64,000 bases of DNA from the NCBI GenBank assembly GCA_901472455.1, contig LR590464.1:1984001-2048000 (forward strand), written 5' to 3'. Below are positions 51,146-62,599 of the stretch, one piece after another (position 1 is the first letter of the stretch; each line of letters begins with the position of its first letter). The translations under genes and the position numbers were made by a program. The notes below the pieces were generated by a model. The model did not search any database, had not been told where the DNA came from, and saw only the letters and a program-made list of their open reading frames with translations. Source of the stretch: Leclercia adecarboxylata. Lineage in GTDB: Bacteria > Pseudomonadota > Gammaproteobacteria > Enterobacterales > Enterobacteriaceae.

Positions 51146-53138
51146 TCGCTTAAGGTGCCCGGAGCGGGCGCCTGTTCCAGCTGGGATAGCGAGCAGTGCA
51201 GACGCCAGATCAGTGCTGCCAGCTCCTGCCCGGCCGGATGTGGATGCTGCCCCAGCACGTCGCAGATACGCTGTAGTTCATCGAGAGCAGAGGCCAGCGG
51301 CCGCTGCTGCACCCCGCGCTCGCTCATGATATCGCGCAGTAGCGACACGGCGACATCCCGCACCCGGGCCAGCGGGTCCGCGCGGGTCTCCCAGTCCCTT
51401 AGCTGCCACACCACATGACTGCAGTTGAGCAGCACCACCCCCCAGCGTAACAGCCAGCGGCGCGACAGGGCATCCTGACTGCTGTTGAGCTGACTCACAT
51501 GGTGATACACCAGCGACTCATAACCATTTTCACTCAGCTGCGGCTTGCGGCTGAGCTGATCGACAAATCCCCGCCGCAGCTCCCGGATATGACGGCGGCT
51601 TTTCCGTGCATCCGATCCCGGGCGTAGCACCGCAAAGGCCAGCCACGTCAGTCCTACGCCAAGAATTTTTGCCAGATCGTCATTAAGGAAATCGGCAAAG
51701 TCATACACCGGCGGGTTTGTCACCGAAATAAACGAGCCCATAAACACGATGAGTTGCCCCCACAGGCCGGCCAGGGCAGGCATTTGCTGCTTCAGCAGTT
51801 GCATGGTGGTCAGCAGCGGGAACAGGAACAGCAGGTACAGCCACAGGTCGGAGATCTGCACCATCAGGCCAAATTTGACCACAAAGCTAAACAGCGAAAG
51901 CAGGATCAGGGTGCGTAACAGCAGGGCCAGCGAATTGAAGGGCGAAGCCGCCACCGAGTAAAGCACACTGCTGATCGCTGCCAGCGTCAGGGCTGCCCTC
52001 CGGCATCCCACTGAGCGGCGATGGTCCAGGCGCCCACCAGGCTGAGAGCGCAAAAGGTGCGAAAGCCGCTCCACAATGCTCCAGATTATCCGTATGCCGT
52101 GCCAAAGCAGGGCTGCGCGGGACGGCGAACACAGTGACCGGGGTGGCGTTTTCGACAGCGGCTATCCAGCGGCTGCTGCGCAGGTACAGGCGACAAAAAT
52201 AGCGCAGCCGCTGCCAGACGGCGCGATGACGGTAGTCGCCGTCAGCACCCGGATTGAGCGGGCGCGATGATGCGGGCCACGGTATAGAAATTTGTGTCGG
52301 GCCGTGCGAGGGCAGCGAGCAGTTGCTCGATGATCTCCCGGGTCTGCGCTGGCGGGTTGGGCCAGTTCAACAGCATGCGGCGCAGGCTGGAGATGGCGCT
52401 GGTCATCCGCAGCTGCTGGTGGAGCAGATAATTCAGCAGGGCATTCTGACGACGAAAGCGGTAGTGGCTCCAGAAAGCCTGAATGCGCAGCAGGTTCATG
52501 GTCAGGATCTGGGCGATGACTTTCTCATGCGCCAGGCGAATGCGTCGTTGGTGTCGGGCTGCCACAACAGGCTGGCGTGTTCCAGCAGTCGGGCGTGCAT
52601 CGCTTTCAGCGCGTTGATAAGGGCAGTGCCGTCGGAGGTGCTGGGCAGGATCATCATCATCACCCCACCGCTCAGGATGCCGATAATGACCTCGCACACC
52701 CGCGCCTGGGCAATATCCCACAGCTGAGTGATGTCCAGAATATTGATCACCGGGAAGGCGATGATTGCCGCGGTATATCCGGCCAGTTGGAAGGCGTAGG
52801 CGACGTTATTGCTGAAATGGGCGCAGGCCAGGTACAGAACCCGAGCCAGGCCGCCATGCTCAACAGAAACAGCCACGGATCGTTCAGGGTGTGACCGGCA
52901 ATGATCAGCGCCGCGGTGGCCCCCAGCAGGCTGCCCGCGACACGGCCCAGACTTTTACTGATCACCCCTCCGACGGTGGGGAAGCTAACCACCGCTGCCG
53001 AGGTCATTGCCCAGTAGGGTTCGTCCAGGTTGAGGCAGTAAGCGACGGTAAGCGCCAGACACATCGCAATCCGTTGCGCAGGGCATAGCGCCACTGCGCT
53101 GGGGTTGCCCTGAGCCATGGAAGGTTGCGCAAATTCAC
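51124..53138 (-). CDS. ydhK: YdhK, FUSC/aromatic-acid-exporter-like membrane protein (several apparent indels)
   Basis: About 670 aa after correction, same as E. coli YdhK. Two sets of membrane helices ([40 protein letters not shown]) each followed by a cytoplasmic domain. GTG 53138 overlaps the ydhJ stop in a GTGA. Frame changes near 53050, 52825, 52480, 52260 and 52050. Forms a three-part export system with YdhJ (periplasmic adaptor) and YdhI, like AaeAB/AaeX. Confidence 0.88.
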
Positions 53139-54011
53139 CGGGCGCTTCCGATAGAGACGGTGCAGGTGGTGCCGGAGACCAGGGTCAGATCCGTCGGCAA
53201 CGCGTCAAAGGCGATGCGTACCGGAATGCGCTGCGCCAGCCGCACCCAGGGGATATTAGGCTTAACGTCAGGCACCAGCCCTGAATCAGTTTCTACGCTT
53301 TGATCATAGATAGCGCGACCGATACTGGACACATGCCCCTGTAATCGCGTCGAGCCGCTGTAGAGGACGATTTGCGCCGGGGCACCCTCGCGGATGTGTC
53401 GCAATTTGGTCTCTTCAAAATAGCCCACCACGTAAAACGAATGGCTATCGACCAGGGCGAAGACCGGCTGGCCAGTTGTAGCGTAATCACCAGACCGGGT
53501 GGAAAGGTTAGTGACCCAGCCATCAACCGGGGCTTTAACCACCGTCTGAGTGAGTTGCCACTGGGCCTGCTTGAGCGTGGCTTCGGCGACGGCAACGCTG
53601 GCCTGCATCGCTTTGACGTTGATGTTGGCGGTATCAAGCTCTTCGGCGGAGATATAATTCTTTGACAGATGGCGGCGGCGGTTGGCTTCGTTATTCGCCT
53701 TCGCGAGGTCGGACTGGGATTTCGCCAGCTGTGCTTCGGCATTGAGGATCGCGATGTGATAAGGGGTCTCATCAATATGAAACAGCACGTCGCCCGCGTG
53801 GACAAACTGGGTTGTCTTTAATCTGCAAGTGAGTGATGGTGCCGGACACCTGCGGCGTGGATGCTGACCTGCTCGGCGCGCACCTTGGCCGTCACGGGTC
53901 CAGGGTGACTGCATATAATAATTCCATAACCACCAGCCCGCGATCAGGGCCAGGGGCCAGAACAAGTAATGAAGAGAAATATTTTATGGTTTTCCACAGT
54001 ATCGTCACCAT
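53135..54011 (-). CDS. ydhJ: YdhJ, HlyD-type membrane fusion protein (apparent indels)
   Basis: About 288 aa. One N-terminal membrane segment ([15 protein letters not shown]), then lipoyl/barrel-sandwich halves around an alpha-hairpin ([20 protein letters not shown]). Frame changes near 53965 and 53850. Start is ATG 54011 or GTG 54008, both overlapping the ydhI stop. Periplasmic adaptor between YdhK and an outer-membrane channel. Confidence 0.88.
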
Positions 54012-54241
54012 GCAATCAACAGAGCCAGACTCAGGCACACCGCCAGCACAAACAGCGAGAGATCCATTAACATCGGGTGCCAGATTTCACCTGAATAGAT
54101 CCAGTCGCGCAGCATACGGTGGGTGACAAGCCAGATCAGAAAACCCAGCATTACCGCCTTAAAGAGGGGAGGAAAGTAAACCGAGGCGCCGACAATTAAA
54201 TCCTGAAGCGGTAACCCCGTGGCGTTAAACGTGAAATTCAC
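54005..54241 (-). CDS. ydhI: YdhI, DUF1656 (AaeX-like) small membrane protein
   Basis: 78 aa, intact, two membrane segments ([29 protein letters not shown]). Start GTG 54241 ([15 protein letters not shown]) aligned with E. coli [15 protein letters not shown]. First gene of ydhIJK, divergent from slyA. Confidence 0.9.
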   Translation of the reverse strand: MNFTFNATGLPLQDLIVGASVYFPPLFKAVMLGFLIWLVTHRMLRDWIYSGEIWHPMLMDLSLFVLAVCLSLALLIAW

Positions 54242-54434
54242 GAGCCGGTTCCTTAGCAAAAGGGGAAGTGACCATAATAGCAGTCGCATGACACCCGCGG
54301 GCGTCTCTACGCAGTGTAAAACAGACGGCCATCAACTTTTAGACCAGTATTGCATTTGTTTTGGCAATATAAATGCTGCACACTATTCTAAAATCAGTAT
54401 AATAACTTAGCAAGCTAATTATAAGGAGATGAAA

Positions 54435-54869
54435 TTGGAATCGCCACTAGGTTCTGATCTGGCAAGGTTAGTACGCATATGGCGTGCTCTGATTGACCAT
54501 CGCCTGAAACCTCTGGAGTTGACACAGACGCATTGGGTCACGCTGCATAATATTCATCAGCTGCCGCCCGACCAGTCACAGATCCAACTGGCAAAAGCGA
54601 TTGGCATCGAGCAGCCGTCTCTGGTACGTACGCTCGATCAACTGGAAGATAAGGGTCTGATCTCGCGTCAGACTTGCGCCAGCGATCGTCGTGCCAAGCG
54701 GATTAGGCTTACCGAGAAAGCCACGCCTATCATCACTGAGATGGAAGCCGTGATCAGCAAAACGCGTGGTGAGATCCTCTCCGGGATAAGCCCCGCAGAA
54801 CTCGAGCTGCTCATCTCGCTGGTCGCCCGGCTGGAAAGCAATATCCACGAGCTGCAATCCCGTGACTAA
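54435..54869 (+). CDS. slyA: SlyA, MarR-family regulator
   Basis: 144 aa, winged helix-turn-helix activator/antirepressor of virulence and envelope genes. Recognition region [20 protein letters not shown] and wing [15 protein letters not shown]. An ATG at 54429 abuts the AAGGAG ribosome site directly, leaving no spacing. TTG at 54435 is 6 bases from it and matches the E. coli TTG start, so it is preferred. Confidence 0.95.
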   Translation: MESPLGSDLARLVRIWRALIDHRLKPLELTQTHWVTLHNIHQLPPDQSQIQLAKAIGIEQPSLVRTLDQLEDKGLISRQTCASDRRAKRIRLTEKATPIITEMEAVISKTRGEILSGISPAELELLISLVARLESNIHELQSRD

Positions 54870-54878
54870 CCTTTAAAA

Positions 54879-54905
54879 AAGCCTTGCTGATGCAAGGCTT
54901 TTTCT
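54879..54905. terminator. Terminator between slyA and the diguanylate cyclase
   Basis: Stem AAGCCTTGC / GCAAGGCTT with a TGAT loop and T-runs on both strands. Confidence 0.9.
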
Positions 54906-56273
54906 TTACCGAAATACCACTACCCGGTTACGCCCGGTCTCTTTCGCCTCGTACATCGCCTTATCTGCGCATTCTACGCAGGTTTCCGCGCTGGTATTGG
55001 TCGACGTGGCGGTAAATACGCCCATACTGATGGTGATGGGTTCGGGAAGTTGTCCCCCGGAACTGGCGCTGTCAACGCTGCTCAATTTTAACCTTATCCG
55101 CTCTGCAATCTGAAGGGCGGCCTCGGAAGAGGTCTGGTTTAACAGTAAAACAAACTCTTCACCGCCTATACGCGCTGCGATGTCCTGAGGCCGTACTGAA
55201 TCCATCAGTAGTCGGGAGACAAACTGCAACACCTTGTCGCCCTGAAGATGCCCGTAGTTGTCGTTGATACGCTTAAAACGATCGAGATCGCTCACGATAA
55301 CCGAGACCGGCTCTCGCTCATTTGCGGTGCGCAGCGATTGGTTTAACGCGTCGTAAAAATAGCTTCGATTGTAGAGGCGGGTCAGGGGGATCGCGTATCG
55401 AGTTCTGGTAAGACTGTTGATACTTCAGATGCGAAGCGCGATACAGATTAAAGACGTCATACAGCAGGATGAAAATAATCAGCACAGTGGCGACCGTTTC
55501 AAATAAACGGGCACGATACCAGGTGATATCTTCTGCCTGGTCGCCTAAAAAGAGCATAGCCAGGGTCACAATATAACAGACACAAATAAATTCCCACCGA
55601 CCCAAAACATATTGCGCACGCGGGTAATAATCATCAGCGTAGCTAATGTAACAACCCAGAATACAATTAAGGCGACGCTTATCGCCTTTTTCCACAGCAG
55701 CATGTAATGCCGGGTTTCATTATCGACCAAATCTAATGATAACAAAGGCGAACAGCTGGAATATATCCAGGCTAACATTACTATTACGACGGTAAAAAGA
55801 GAGACACCGAAAAGAAGCGAGAAATGAAACCTTCGCGACAGCGGTTTATTACGAATAGCGTACAGCAGCGCTGAAGTGATAAACAGAATTGACATTAACA
55901 AATGACGAAACGTAAAGAAGATCATCGCATCATTGTAATTCACAACGTTGTACTGGTGTAGATCCAGCCAGGCCGGGTAGCTGGACAGCGTCCCCGCCAT
56001 CAGCATAGCGGAGCCGGTATAGGCGAAGGCGAACGCCATCAGATATAAGCGTTTTCTGTCGCACCAGTATTTCATCACCATGAAACAGGCAATAACCAGG
56101 TGAAAGACCAGTAAAAATATGGTCAGCATGGGGAATAAAAGCGGTGAGAATGATGAAACCTTTTCTTCAAGCCCAACAAAGAGAAAGTTTGCAATCCCAA
56201 TGATAATAATGCATCCAAGAAAGAACTGAACATAACTGTTTTTTATATTTCGACTCATCGCAACCATAGGCAT
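54906..56273 (-). CDS. Membrane-anchored diguanylate cyclase (apparent indels)
   Basis: About 455 aa. N-terminal block of about eight membrane segments (NSYVQFFLGCIIIIGIANF to LYDVFNLYRAS, a MASE-type sensor), then a GGDEF domain. The active site is ARIGGEEFVLLL, so it should synthesise c-di-GMP. An inhibitory I-site RPQD lies five residues before it (RPQDIAARIGGEEF). Substrate-binding DLDRFKRINDNYGH is intact. Frameshifts near 55600 and 55390. Between slyA and slyB, where E. coli has no gene. Confidence 0.88.
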
Positions 56274-56428
56274 TGTTTTAAAGTAAAAAGCAGAGAGAGA
56301 GGATTTGCGAATGGTCTCATGAGCGCAGGGGGAAATACTTTGCGCAGGGACAAGTTAAGCGGATATTAAATATATTTGTGATGAATGTATTTTGTAAATA
56401 TATTCACGGTAATGTTGTGGAGTGTAAA

Positions 56429-56456
56429 GGGACGTGGCCGAAAGGCCACGCCCACA
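56429..56456 (-). terminator. slyB terminator
   Basis: Stem GGGCGTGGCC / GGCCACGTCCC with a TTTC loop on the minus strand, 10 bases after the slyB stop, then TTTACAC. Confidence 0.75.
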
Positions 56457-56462
56457 TTGTTC

Positions 56463-56929
56463 TTAACGCGGAGAAACGGTAACCTGGCTGCCATTGCTTG
56501 CCAGCACGACGCGTTGGCCTGCGGCAAAACGGGTGTTGCCCTGTTTCTGCACCACCATAATGGTGTTGCCGTCGTCTTTGCGGATTTCGAGCTCGACGCC
56601 CTGGGTTTTGTTCATTGATCCCTGAACGCCCTGACCGGCCACACCACCAGCAACAGCACCTGCTGCAGTCGCCAGAGAACGGCCTGTACCGCCACCCACG
56701 GTGTTACCGAGGAAGCCACCCAGCACCGCGCCGCCAAGCGCACCGATTACGTTATTATCATCTCCACCCTGAATCTGCACAGGGCGCGTGTTCACAATGG
56801 TGCCGTAGGTGACGTTTTGTACCTGCTTCGCCTCAGACGCACTGTAAACATCCCGGAGAGGGAGTCGTTATTAACACAGCCAGCCAGAGTGAATCCAACC
56901 AGCGAAACGGCCAGTACACGTAAAATCAT
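56463..56929 (-). CDS. slyB: SlyB outer-membrane lipoprotein (one apparent frameshift)
   Basis: 155 aa after adding a G near 56852, equal to E. coli SlyB. Signal peptide with lipobox LAGC, then glycine-zipper region (GALGGAVLGGFLGNTVGGGT). Known in E. coli as a PhoP-activated envelope-integrity protein. A TATAAT -10 is visible upstream on the minus strand (near 56980-56990). Confidence 0.94.
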
Positions 56930-57214
56930 TTGAATCTCCTGTTCACCAAAAAACGCTCTGTGAGCATCCGTTATGGCTAAATTATATGGCATCTGGGGCC
57001 ATAGTTCCTATCTTCGCCTAAACAATAGGAGAATAGTACTTGATTCTGACTTAACCAGATATAAACGGGCGTTGACTTCACCCCATATCCGGTAAGGATA
57101 ATTCCTGGAATGACCCTAACCTGAAGGTATTGTTAAAAAGTATTATCCGGTCATGGAATTGGTGCCGGGTTTATGGTGGAGTGGGCCATCAACCCAGCGA
57201 AGTAAGGAAAACTC

Positions 57215-58340
57215 ATGAAATCGGGTCGCTATATTGGCGTAATGTCAGGAACCAGTCTGGATGGTGTGGATGTCGTTCTCGCGGCAATCGATGAGAATAT
57301 GGTGGCGCAGCAGGCAAGCCTTAGCTGGCCCATTCCCCAGGAAATTAAACAAGCGATCCTGAATATCTGTCAGGGCCAACAGCTAACGCTGTCGCAGCTG
57401 GGACAACTGGATACGCAACTGGGACGTCTGTTCGGCGATGCCGTGCTGGCCTTGATGAACCAGGAGGATTTGCGCCCTCAGGATGTGGTGGCGATAGGCT
57501 GTCACGGCCAGACGGTCTGGCATGAGCCGGTCGGAGAGGCGCCTCATACCTTGCAGATTGGCGATAATAACCAGATTGTAGCCAAAACCGGGGTGACGGT
57601 GGTGGGGGATTTCCGCCGCCGGGATATGGCGCTCGGCGGGCAGGGCGCGCCGCTGGTTCCGGCCTTCCACCATGCGCTGCTTGCGCACCCGACGGAGCGC
57701 CGCATGGTACTCAACATTGGCGGTATTGCTAATCTTTCCTTATTAATCCCCGGGCAGCCGGTACGTGGATTCGACACCGGGCCGGGAAATATGCTGATGG
57801 ACGCCTGGATCTGGCGCCAGGCGGGCAAACCTTACGATAAAGACGCCCAGTGGGCCTGCAGCGGCAAGGTCATCATCCCGCTGCTGCAAAGCATGCTGTG
57901 CGATCCCCTATTTTGCCGCCCCGGCACCAAAAAGCACCGGCCGCGAGTATTTCAATTACGGCTGGCTGGAACGTCAGCTGGCGAATTTCCCGGGCCTGGC
58001 GCCGCAGGACGTTCAGGCCACGCTGGCAGAGCTTACTGCCGTTTCCGTATCGGAACAGGTGTTGCTGAGCGGCGGATGCGATCGTCTGCTGGTGTGCGGT
58101 GGCGGCGGCCGTAACCCGTTGCTGATGGCGCGTTTGGCCGGTCTGCTGCCGGGTACAGAAGTGACAACCACCGATCGGGCCGGGATCAGCGGCGATGATA
58201 TGGAAGCCCTGGCCTTTGCCTGGCTGGCGTGGCGGACGGTGGCGGGACTGCCTGGGAACCTCCCCTCCGTGACCGGCGCGCGTGAAGCCAGCGTGTTAGG
58301 TGCTGTTTTTCCAGCCAATCCGCGGCAAAATCAGAGTTAA
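57215..58340 (+). CDS. anmK: AnmK, anhydro-N-acetylmuramic acid kinase (one apparent frameshift)
   Basis: About 372 aa. Phosphorylates anhMurNAc with ring opening during cell-wall recycling. Actin-like ATPase motifs: [59 protein letters not shown] and [15 protein letters not shown]. The frame changes near 57925-57945. ATG 57215 has AAGGAAAA ahead. Confidence 0.94.
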
Positions 58341-58436
58341 CCGAATTTCGCTTAAAACCACGATGGGTAGAATTACACGAAAAAACGGGAGGGCGTTTGC
58401 GCCCTCCGGGACCTGGAAAGTCTTCGGAACTCACCC

Positions 58437-58760
58437 ATGAAAAAACTGCTTCTTGCTTTAACCCCCTTCCTCCTGGCGAGCTGTAGCGTCTACAACCAGT
58501 TTGTCGAGCGCATGCAAACCGACTCCCTGGCATACCAGTGCGATGAAAAACCGCTCACCGTGAAGCTCAACAATCCTCGTCAGGAAGTCAGTTTTGTCTA
58601 TGACAACAAGCTGCTGACGTTGAAGCAGGGGATGTCTGCCTCCGGCACCCGTTACAGCGACGGGGTCTATGTCTTCTGGTCGAAAGGTGACAGCGCGACG
58701 GTATATAAGCGCGATCGTATCGTGCTGAACAATTGTCAGATCGAAAATCCGAAGCGTTGA
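58437..58760 (+). CDS. mliC: MliC (YdhA) lysozyme-inhibitor lipoprotein
   Basis: 107 aa, intact. Lipobox LLASC, then a MliC/C-type lysozyme inhibitor domain ([32 protein letters not shown]). Anchored in the outer membrane and protects against host lysozyme. Confidence 0.94.
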   Translation: MKKLLLALTPFLLASCSVYNQFVERMQTDSLAYQCDEKPLTVKLNNPRQEVSFVYDNKLLTLKQGMSASGTRYSDGVYVFWSKGDSATVYKRDRIVLNNCQIENPKR

Positions 58761-58817
58761 GATTTTGCAGGGGGGGGCGCACAATAGCCTCACCCATTGT
58801 CAATGTCAGCTAACGCC

Positions 58818-59474
58818 ATGTCAGATAACGACGAATTGCAAAACATCGCGCACCTGCGCCGCGAATACACCAAAGGCGGCCTGCGTCGCCAGGATCTCCC
58901 CGCTGAGCCGCTGGTGCTGTTTGAGCACTGGCTGAAACAGGCCTGTGAAGCCCGACTGGCGGATCCCACCGCCATGGTAGTGGCGACCGTCGACGAACAG
59001 GGGCAACCCTACCAGCGCATCGTGTTGCTGAAGCATTACGACGAGAAAGGGCTGGTGTTCTACACCAACCTCGGCAGCCGCAAAGCGCACCACCTCGAAA
59101 ACAACCCGCGCATCAGCCTGCTCTTCCCCTGGCATATGCTGGAGCGTCAGGTCATGGTCACCGGTACCGTTGAGCGCCTCTCTACCCTGGAAGTGGTGAA
59201 GTACTTCCACAGCCGCCCGCGTGACAGCCAGATTGGTGCCTGGGTCTCTAAACAGTCGAGTCGCATCTCTGCGCGTGGCGTGCTTGAAAGTAAATTCCTC
59301 GAGCTGAAACAGAAGTTCCAGCAGGGCGAAGTACCCCTGCCAAGTTTCTGGGGCGGGTTCCGCGTCAGCGTTCAGCAGATGGAGTTCTGGCAGGGCGGTG
59401 AACATCGCCTCCACGACCGGTTTTTATACCAGCGCGATAACAGCGCGTGGAAAATCGATCGCCTGGCACCTTAA
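58818..59474 (+). CDS. pdxH: PdxH, pyridoxamine 5'-phosphate oxidase
   Basis: 218 aa, intact. FMN enzyme for the last step of pyridoxal phosphate formation. Motifs: [35 protein letters not shown] and the C-terminal WKIDRLAP. The ATG at 58818 ([17 protein letters not shown]) is used as in E. coli rather than an upstream in-frame ATG at 58797. Confidence 0.96.
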   Translation: MSDNDELQNIAHLRREYTKGGLRRQDLPAEPLVLFEHWLKQACEARLADPTAMVVATVDEQGQPYQRIVLLKHYDEKGLVFYTNLGSRKAHHLENNPRISLLFPWHMLERQVMVTGTVERLSTLEVVKYFHSRPRDSQIGAWVSKQSSRISARGVLESKFLELKQKFQQGEVPLPSFWGGFRVSVQQMEFWQGGEHRLHDRFLYQRDNSAWKIDRLAP

Positions 59475-59494
59475 TCCCCGAAATTTGTTCTTTT

Positions 59495-59530
59495 AAGCGC
59501 TGGTACAACGGGTGTCAGCGCTTTATTCTA
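59495..59530 (+). terminator. pdxH terminator / tyrS leader hairpin
   Basis: Stem AAGCGCTG / CAGCGCTT with a 13-base loop, then TTATTCTA, between pdxH and tyrS. Confidence 0.65.
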
Positions 59531-59600
59531 TGTACCTTTCGCGTCTGGCGAAAAGTCGTGTACCGGCAGAGGTGCAGTCGTTTTATACATGGAGAATTTG

Positions 59601-60875
59601 ATGGCAAGCAGTAACTTGATTAAACAATTGCAAGAGCGGGGGCTGGTAGCCCAGGTGACGGACGAGGAAGCGTTAGCAGAGCGACTGGCGCAAGGCCCGA
59701 TCGCGCTCTATTGCGGCTTCGATCCTACCGCCGACAGCTTGCATTTGGGGCATCTTGTTCCATTGTTATGCCTGAAACGCTTCCAGCTGGCAGGCCATAA
59801 GCCTGTGGCGCTGGTGGGCGGCGCAACGGGTCTGATTGGCGACCCGAGCTTTAAAGCCGCTGAGCGTAAACTGAATACGGCAGACACCGTGCAGGAGTGG
59901 GTGGATAAGATCCGCAAACAGGTCGCCCCGTTCCTCGATTTCGACTGTGGTGAAAACTCAGCGATCGCCGCCAACAACTACGACTGGTTTGGCGGCATGA
60001 ACGTGCTGACCTTCCTGCGTGATATCGGCAAGCACTTCTCCGTTAATCAGATGATCAACAAAGAAGCGGTGAAGCAGCGTCTGAACCGCGACGACCAGGG
60101 CATCTCGTTCACCGAGTTCTCTTATAACCTGCTGCAGGGTTATGACTTCGCCTGCCTGAACAACCTTTACGGTGTGGCGCTGCAGATTGGCGGCTCCGAT
60201 CAGTGGGGTAACATCACCTCCGGTATCGACCTGACCCGTCGTCTGCACCAGAACCAGGTCTTCGGTCTGACCGTTCCGCTGATCACCAAAGCCGACGGCA
60301 CCAAGTTCGGTAAAACCGAAGGCGGCGCGGTTTGGCTCGATCCGAAGAAAACCAGCCCGTATAAGTTCTACCAGTTCTGGATCAACACCGCAGATGCTGA
60401 CGTCTATCGCTTCCTGAAGTTCTTCACCTTTATGGATCTTGCAGAGATCAACGCTCTGGAAGAAGAAGACAAGAACAGCGGTAAAGCCCCGCGCGCCCAG
60501 TACGTGCTGGCGGAGCAGGTTACGAAGCTTGTTCACGGCGAAGAGGGCCTGGCGGCCGCGAAGCGTATTACCGCCAGCCTGTTTAACGGTACCCTGAGCG
60601 ATCTGAGCGAAGCTGATTTCGAACAGCTGGCGCAGGATGGCGTGCCGATGGTGGAGATGGAGAAAGGAGCAGACCTGATGCAGGCTCTGGTTGACTCCGA
60701 GCTGCAGCCGTCCCGTGGTCAGGCGCGTAAAACTATCGCCTCAAATGCCATCACCATTAACGGCGAAAAGCAGTCCAACGAGGAGTATACCTTCGTGGAC
60801 AGCGATCGCCTGTTTGGCCGCTACACCTTACTGCGTCGCGGCAAAAAGAATTACTGCCTGATTTGCTGGAAGTAA
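59601..60875 (+). CDS. tyrS: TyrS, tyrosyl-tRNA synthetase
   Basis: 424 aa, intact, identical in length to E. coli TyrS. Class I signatures: HLGHLVPL (HIGH) and KFGKTEGGA (KMSKS); tyrosine site [13 protein letters not shown]-terminal S4 RNA-binding domain. ATG 59601 ([10 protein letters not shown]). Confidence 0.97.
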   Translation: MASSNLIKQLQERGLVAQVTDEEALAERLAQGPIALYCGFDPTADSLHLGHLVPLLCLKRFQLAGHKPVALVGGATGLIGDPSFKAAERKLNTADTVQEWVDKIRKQVAPFLDFDCGENSAIAANNYDWFGGMNVLTFLRDIGKHFSVNQMINKEAVKQRLNRDDQGISFTEFSYNLLQGYDFACLNNLYGVALQIGGSDQWGNITSGIDLTRRLHQNQVFGLTVPLITKADGTKFGKTEGGAVWLDPKKTSPYKFYQFWINTADADVYRFLKFFTFMDLAEINALEEEDKNSGKAPRAQYVLAEQVTKLVHGEEGLAAAKRITASLFNGTLSDLSEADFEQLAQDGVPMVEMEKGADLMQALVDSELQPSRGQARKTIASNAITINGEKQSNEEYTFVDSDRLFGRYTLLRRGKKNYCLICWK

Positions 60876-60887
60876 TCATAAAAGCAC

Positions 60888-60920
60888 AGGGGCGTGGGAA
60901 ACCACGCCCCTTTATTTTTT
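60888..60920 (+). terminator. Terminator between tyrS and pdxY
   Basis: Perfect 10-bp stem AGGGGCGTGG / CCACGCCCCT with a GAAA loop and TTTATTTTTT. May let part of the transcript read through into pdxY, which starts 19 bases on. Confidence 0.85.
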
Positions 60921-60938
60921 CAGGGTTGTGGTAAGAAA

Positions 60939-61800
60939 ATGAAGAATATCCTCGCCATCCAGTCCCACGTCGTGTTTGGGCATGCTGGCAACAGCGCCGC
61001 TGAATTTCCGATGCGTCGTCTCGGGGCCAACGTCTGGCCGCTAAATACCGTGCAGTTTTCCAATCATACGCAATACGGCAAATGGACCGGTTGCGTGATG
61101 CCGCCTGCCCATCTGACCGAGATTGTTCAGGGTATTGCGGAGATCGACAAACTCAAAACCTGTGATGCTGTGCTGAGCGGCTATCTGGGGTCAGCCGAGC
61201 AGGGCGAGCATATTCTTGGTATTGTCCGTCAGGTGAAGGCAGCCAACCCGGCGGCGAAATACTTCTGCGATCCGGTGATGGGCCACCCTGAAAAGGGTTG
61301 CATCGTGGCGCCCGGCGTGGCCGAGTTTCATGTCCGTTATGCTTTACCCGCCAGCGATATCATCGCCCCCTAATCTGATTGAACTGGAGATCCTCTGCGA
61401 ACATCCGGTAAATAATGTGGAACAGGCAATTGCGGCATCACGCGAACTGATTGCCAAAGGCCCGGAGATCGTGCTGGTGAAACATCTCGCCCGCGCCGGG
61501 ATAAGCCCGGACCGCTTTGAGATGCTGCTGGTGACGAAAGACGAAGCCTGGCACATTAGCCGTCCGCTGGTGGATTTTGGTAGCCGTCAACCGGTAGGCG
61601 TCGGGGATGTGACCAGCGGCCTGCTGCTGGTGAAACTGCTTCAAGGGGCGACGGTGCGTGATGCGCTTGAGCACGTCACAGCGGCAGTATACGAAATCAT
61701 GATTGCCACAAAGAGTATGCAGGAGTATGAACTGCAGGTGGTGGCCGCCCAGGACCGGATTGCCATGCCGGAGCACCTTTTTAGCGCGACCCAGCTTTAA
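60939..61800 (+). CDS. pdxY: PdxY pyridoxal kinase 2 (one apparent frameshift)
   Basis: 286 aa after removing one C near 61367-61371. Ribokinase-like fold with [19 protein letters not shown] at the start and [15 protein letters not shown] (catalytic Asp in GVGD). Pyridoxal salvage. Confidence 0.95.
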
Positions 61801-61884
61801 CCTCTATGCCCGGCGGCACTGCGTTTGCCGGGCCTATAAAGAGTGCCGGGTGAACGATAGCGCCACCCGGCAACAAACACTAAT

Positions 61885-62491
61885 TTACTTCAAACCTTCC
61901 GCTTCCAGCGCTGCCGCCACGGCAGGGCGCTCCGCCATACGCTGCATATAGGCGTCAATATGGCTTAATCCTTCCATATTCAGCTTCACGGCCCGCGCCC
62001 AGCGCAGAACGGTAAACAGATACGCATCGGCAATGGTAAAGCGTGGGCCGCAAATCCACTGATCGTCTTTTAACGACTCGTTCACGTATTGCAGCTTTTT
62101 CTCCAGCAGAGCACGAACGGTCGGCTTGTACTCTTCCGGGGTATCCGGGCGGAACAGCGGGGTGAAACCTTTGTGCAGTTCTGTGGCGATGTAGTTCATC
62201 CATTCGAGGGTTTTGTAGCGGGCGATGCTGCCGGTCGGGGGCCAGCAGCTGGCGATCCGCGACGCCATCCGCCAGGTATTGCATGATAGCCACCCCTTCG
62301 GTCAGTAAGGTGCCATCTTCCAGCAGCAGTGCCGGGACCTGGCCTTTAGGATTCACCGCGAAAAAGTCATCGCCGTTTTCCAGACGCTTTTTCATCAGAT
62401 CAACACCGTTGAGCGTGAAGTCTTTACCGCTCTCGCGCAGCGTAATATGGGAGGCAAGAGAGCAGGCGCCTGGTTTATAGAACAGTTTCAT
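61885..62491 (-). CDS. gstA: GstA glutathione S-transferase (one apparent frameshift)
   Basis: 201 aa after removing one base near 62236-62240, E. coli length. Beta-class [21 protein letters not shown] with the catalytic Cys10/His106-type residues, [25 protein letters not shown]. Expected tail [10 protein letters not shown]. Confidence 0.94.
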
Positions 62492-62544
62492 CGGTCACTC
62501 CTGTTTACGTAGGTTTACTCTATGGTAGTGCGCCACCGACTAAA

Positions 62545-62580
62545 AAAAAAGCCGCTAACGCACAGTTAGCGGCTTCTGTT
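62545..62580 (-). terminator. dtpA terminator
   Basis: Minus-strand stem GCCGCTAAC / GTTAGCGGC with a five-base loop followed by T9, about 20 bases after the dtpA stop and just before gstA. Confidence 0.9.
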
Positions 62581-62599
62581 CAGTCGTTTCCCGATGACA

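Noticed and set aside
56990..57030. PhoP box upstream of slyB.
   Set aside because: A TGTTTA half-site is present but the second half and the spacing to the -10 do not fit well.
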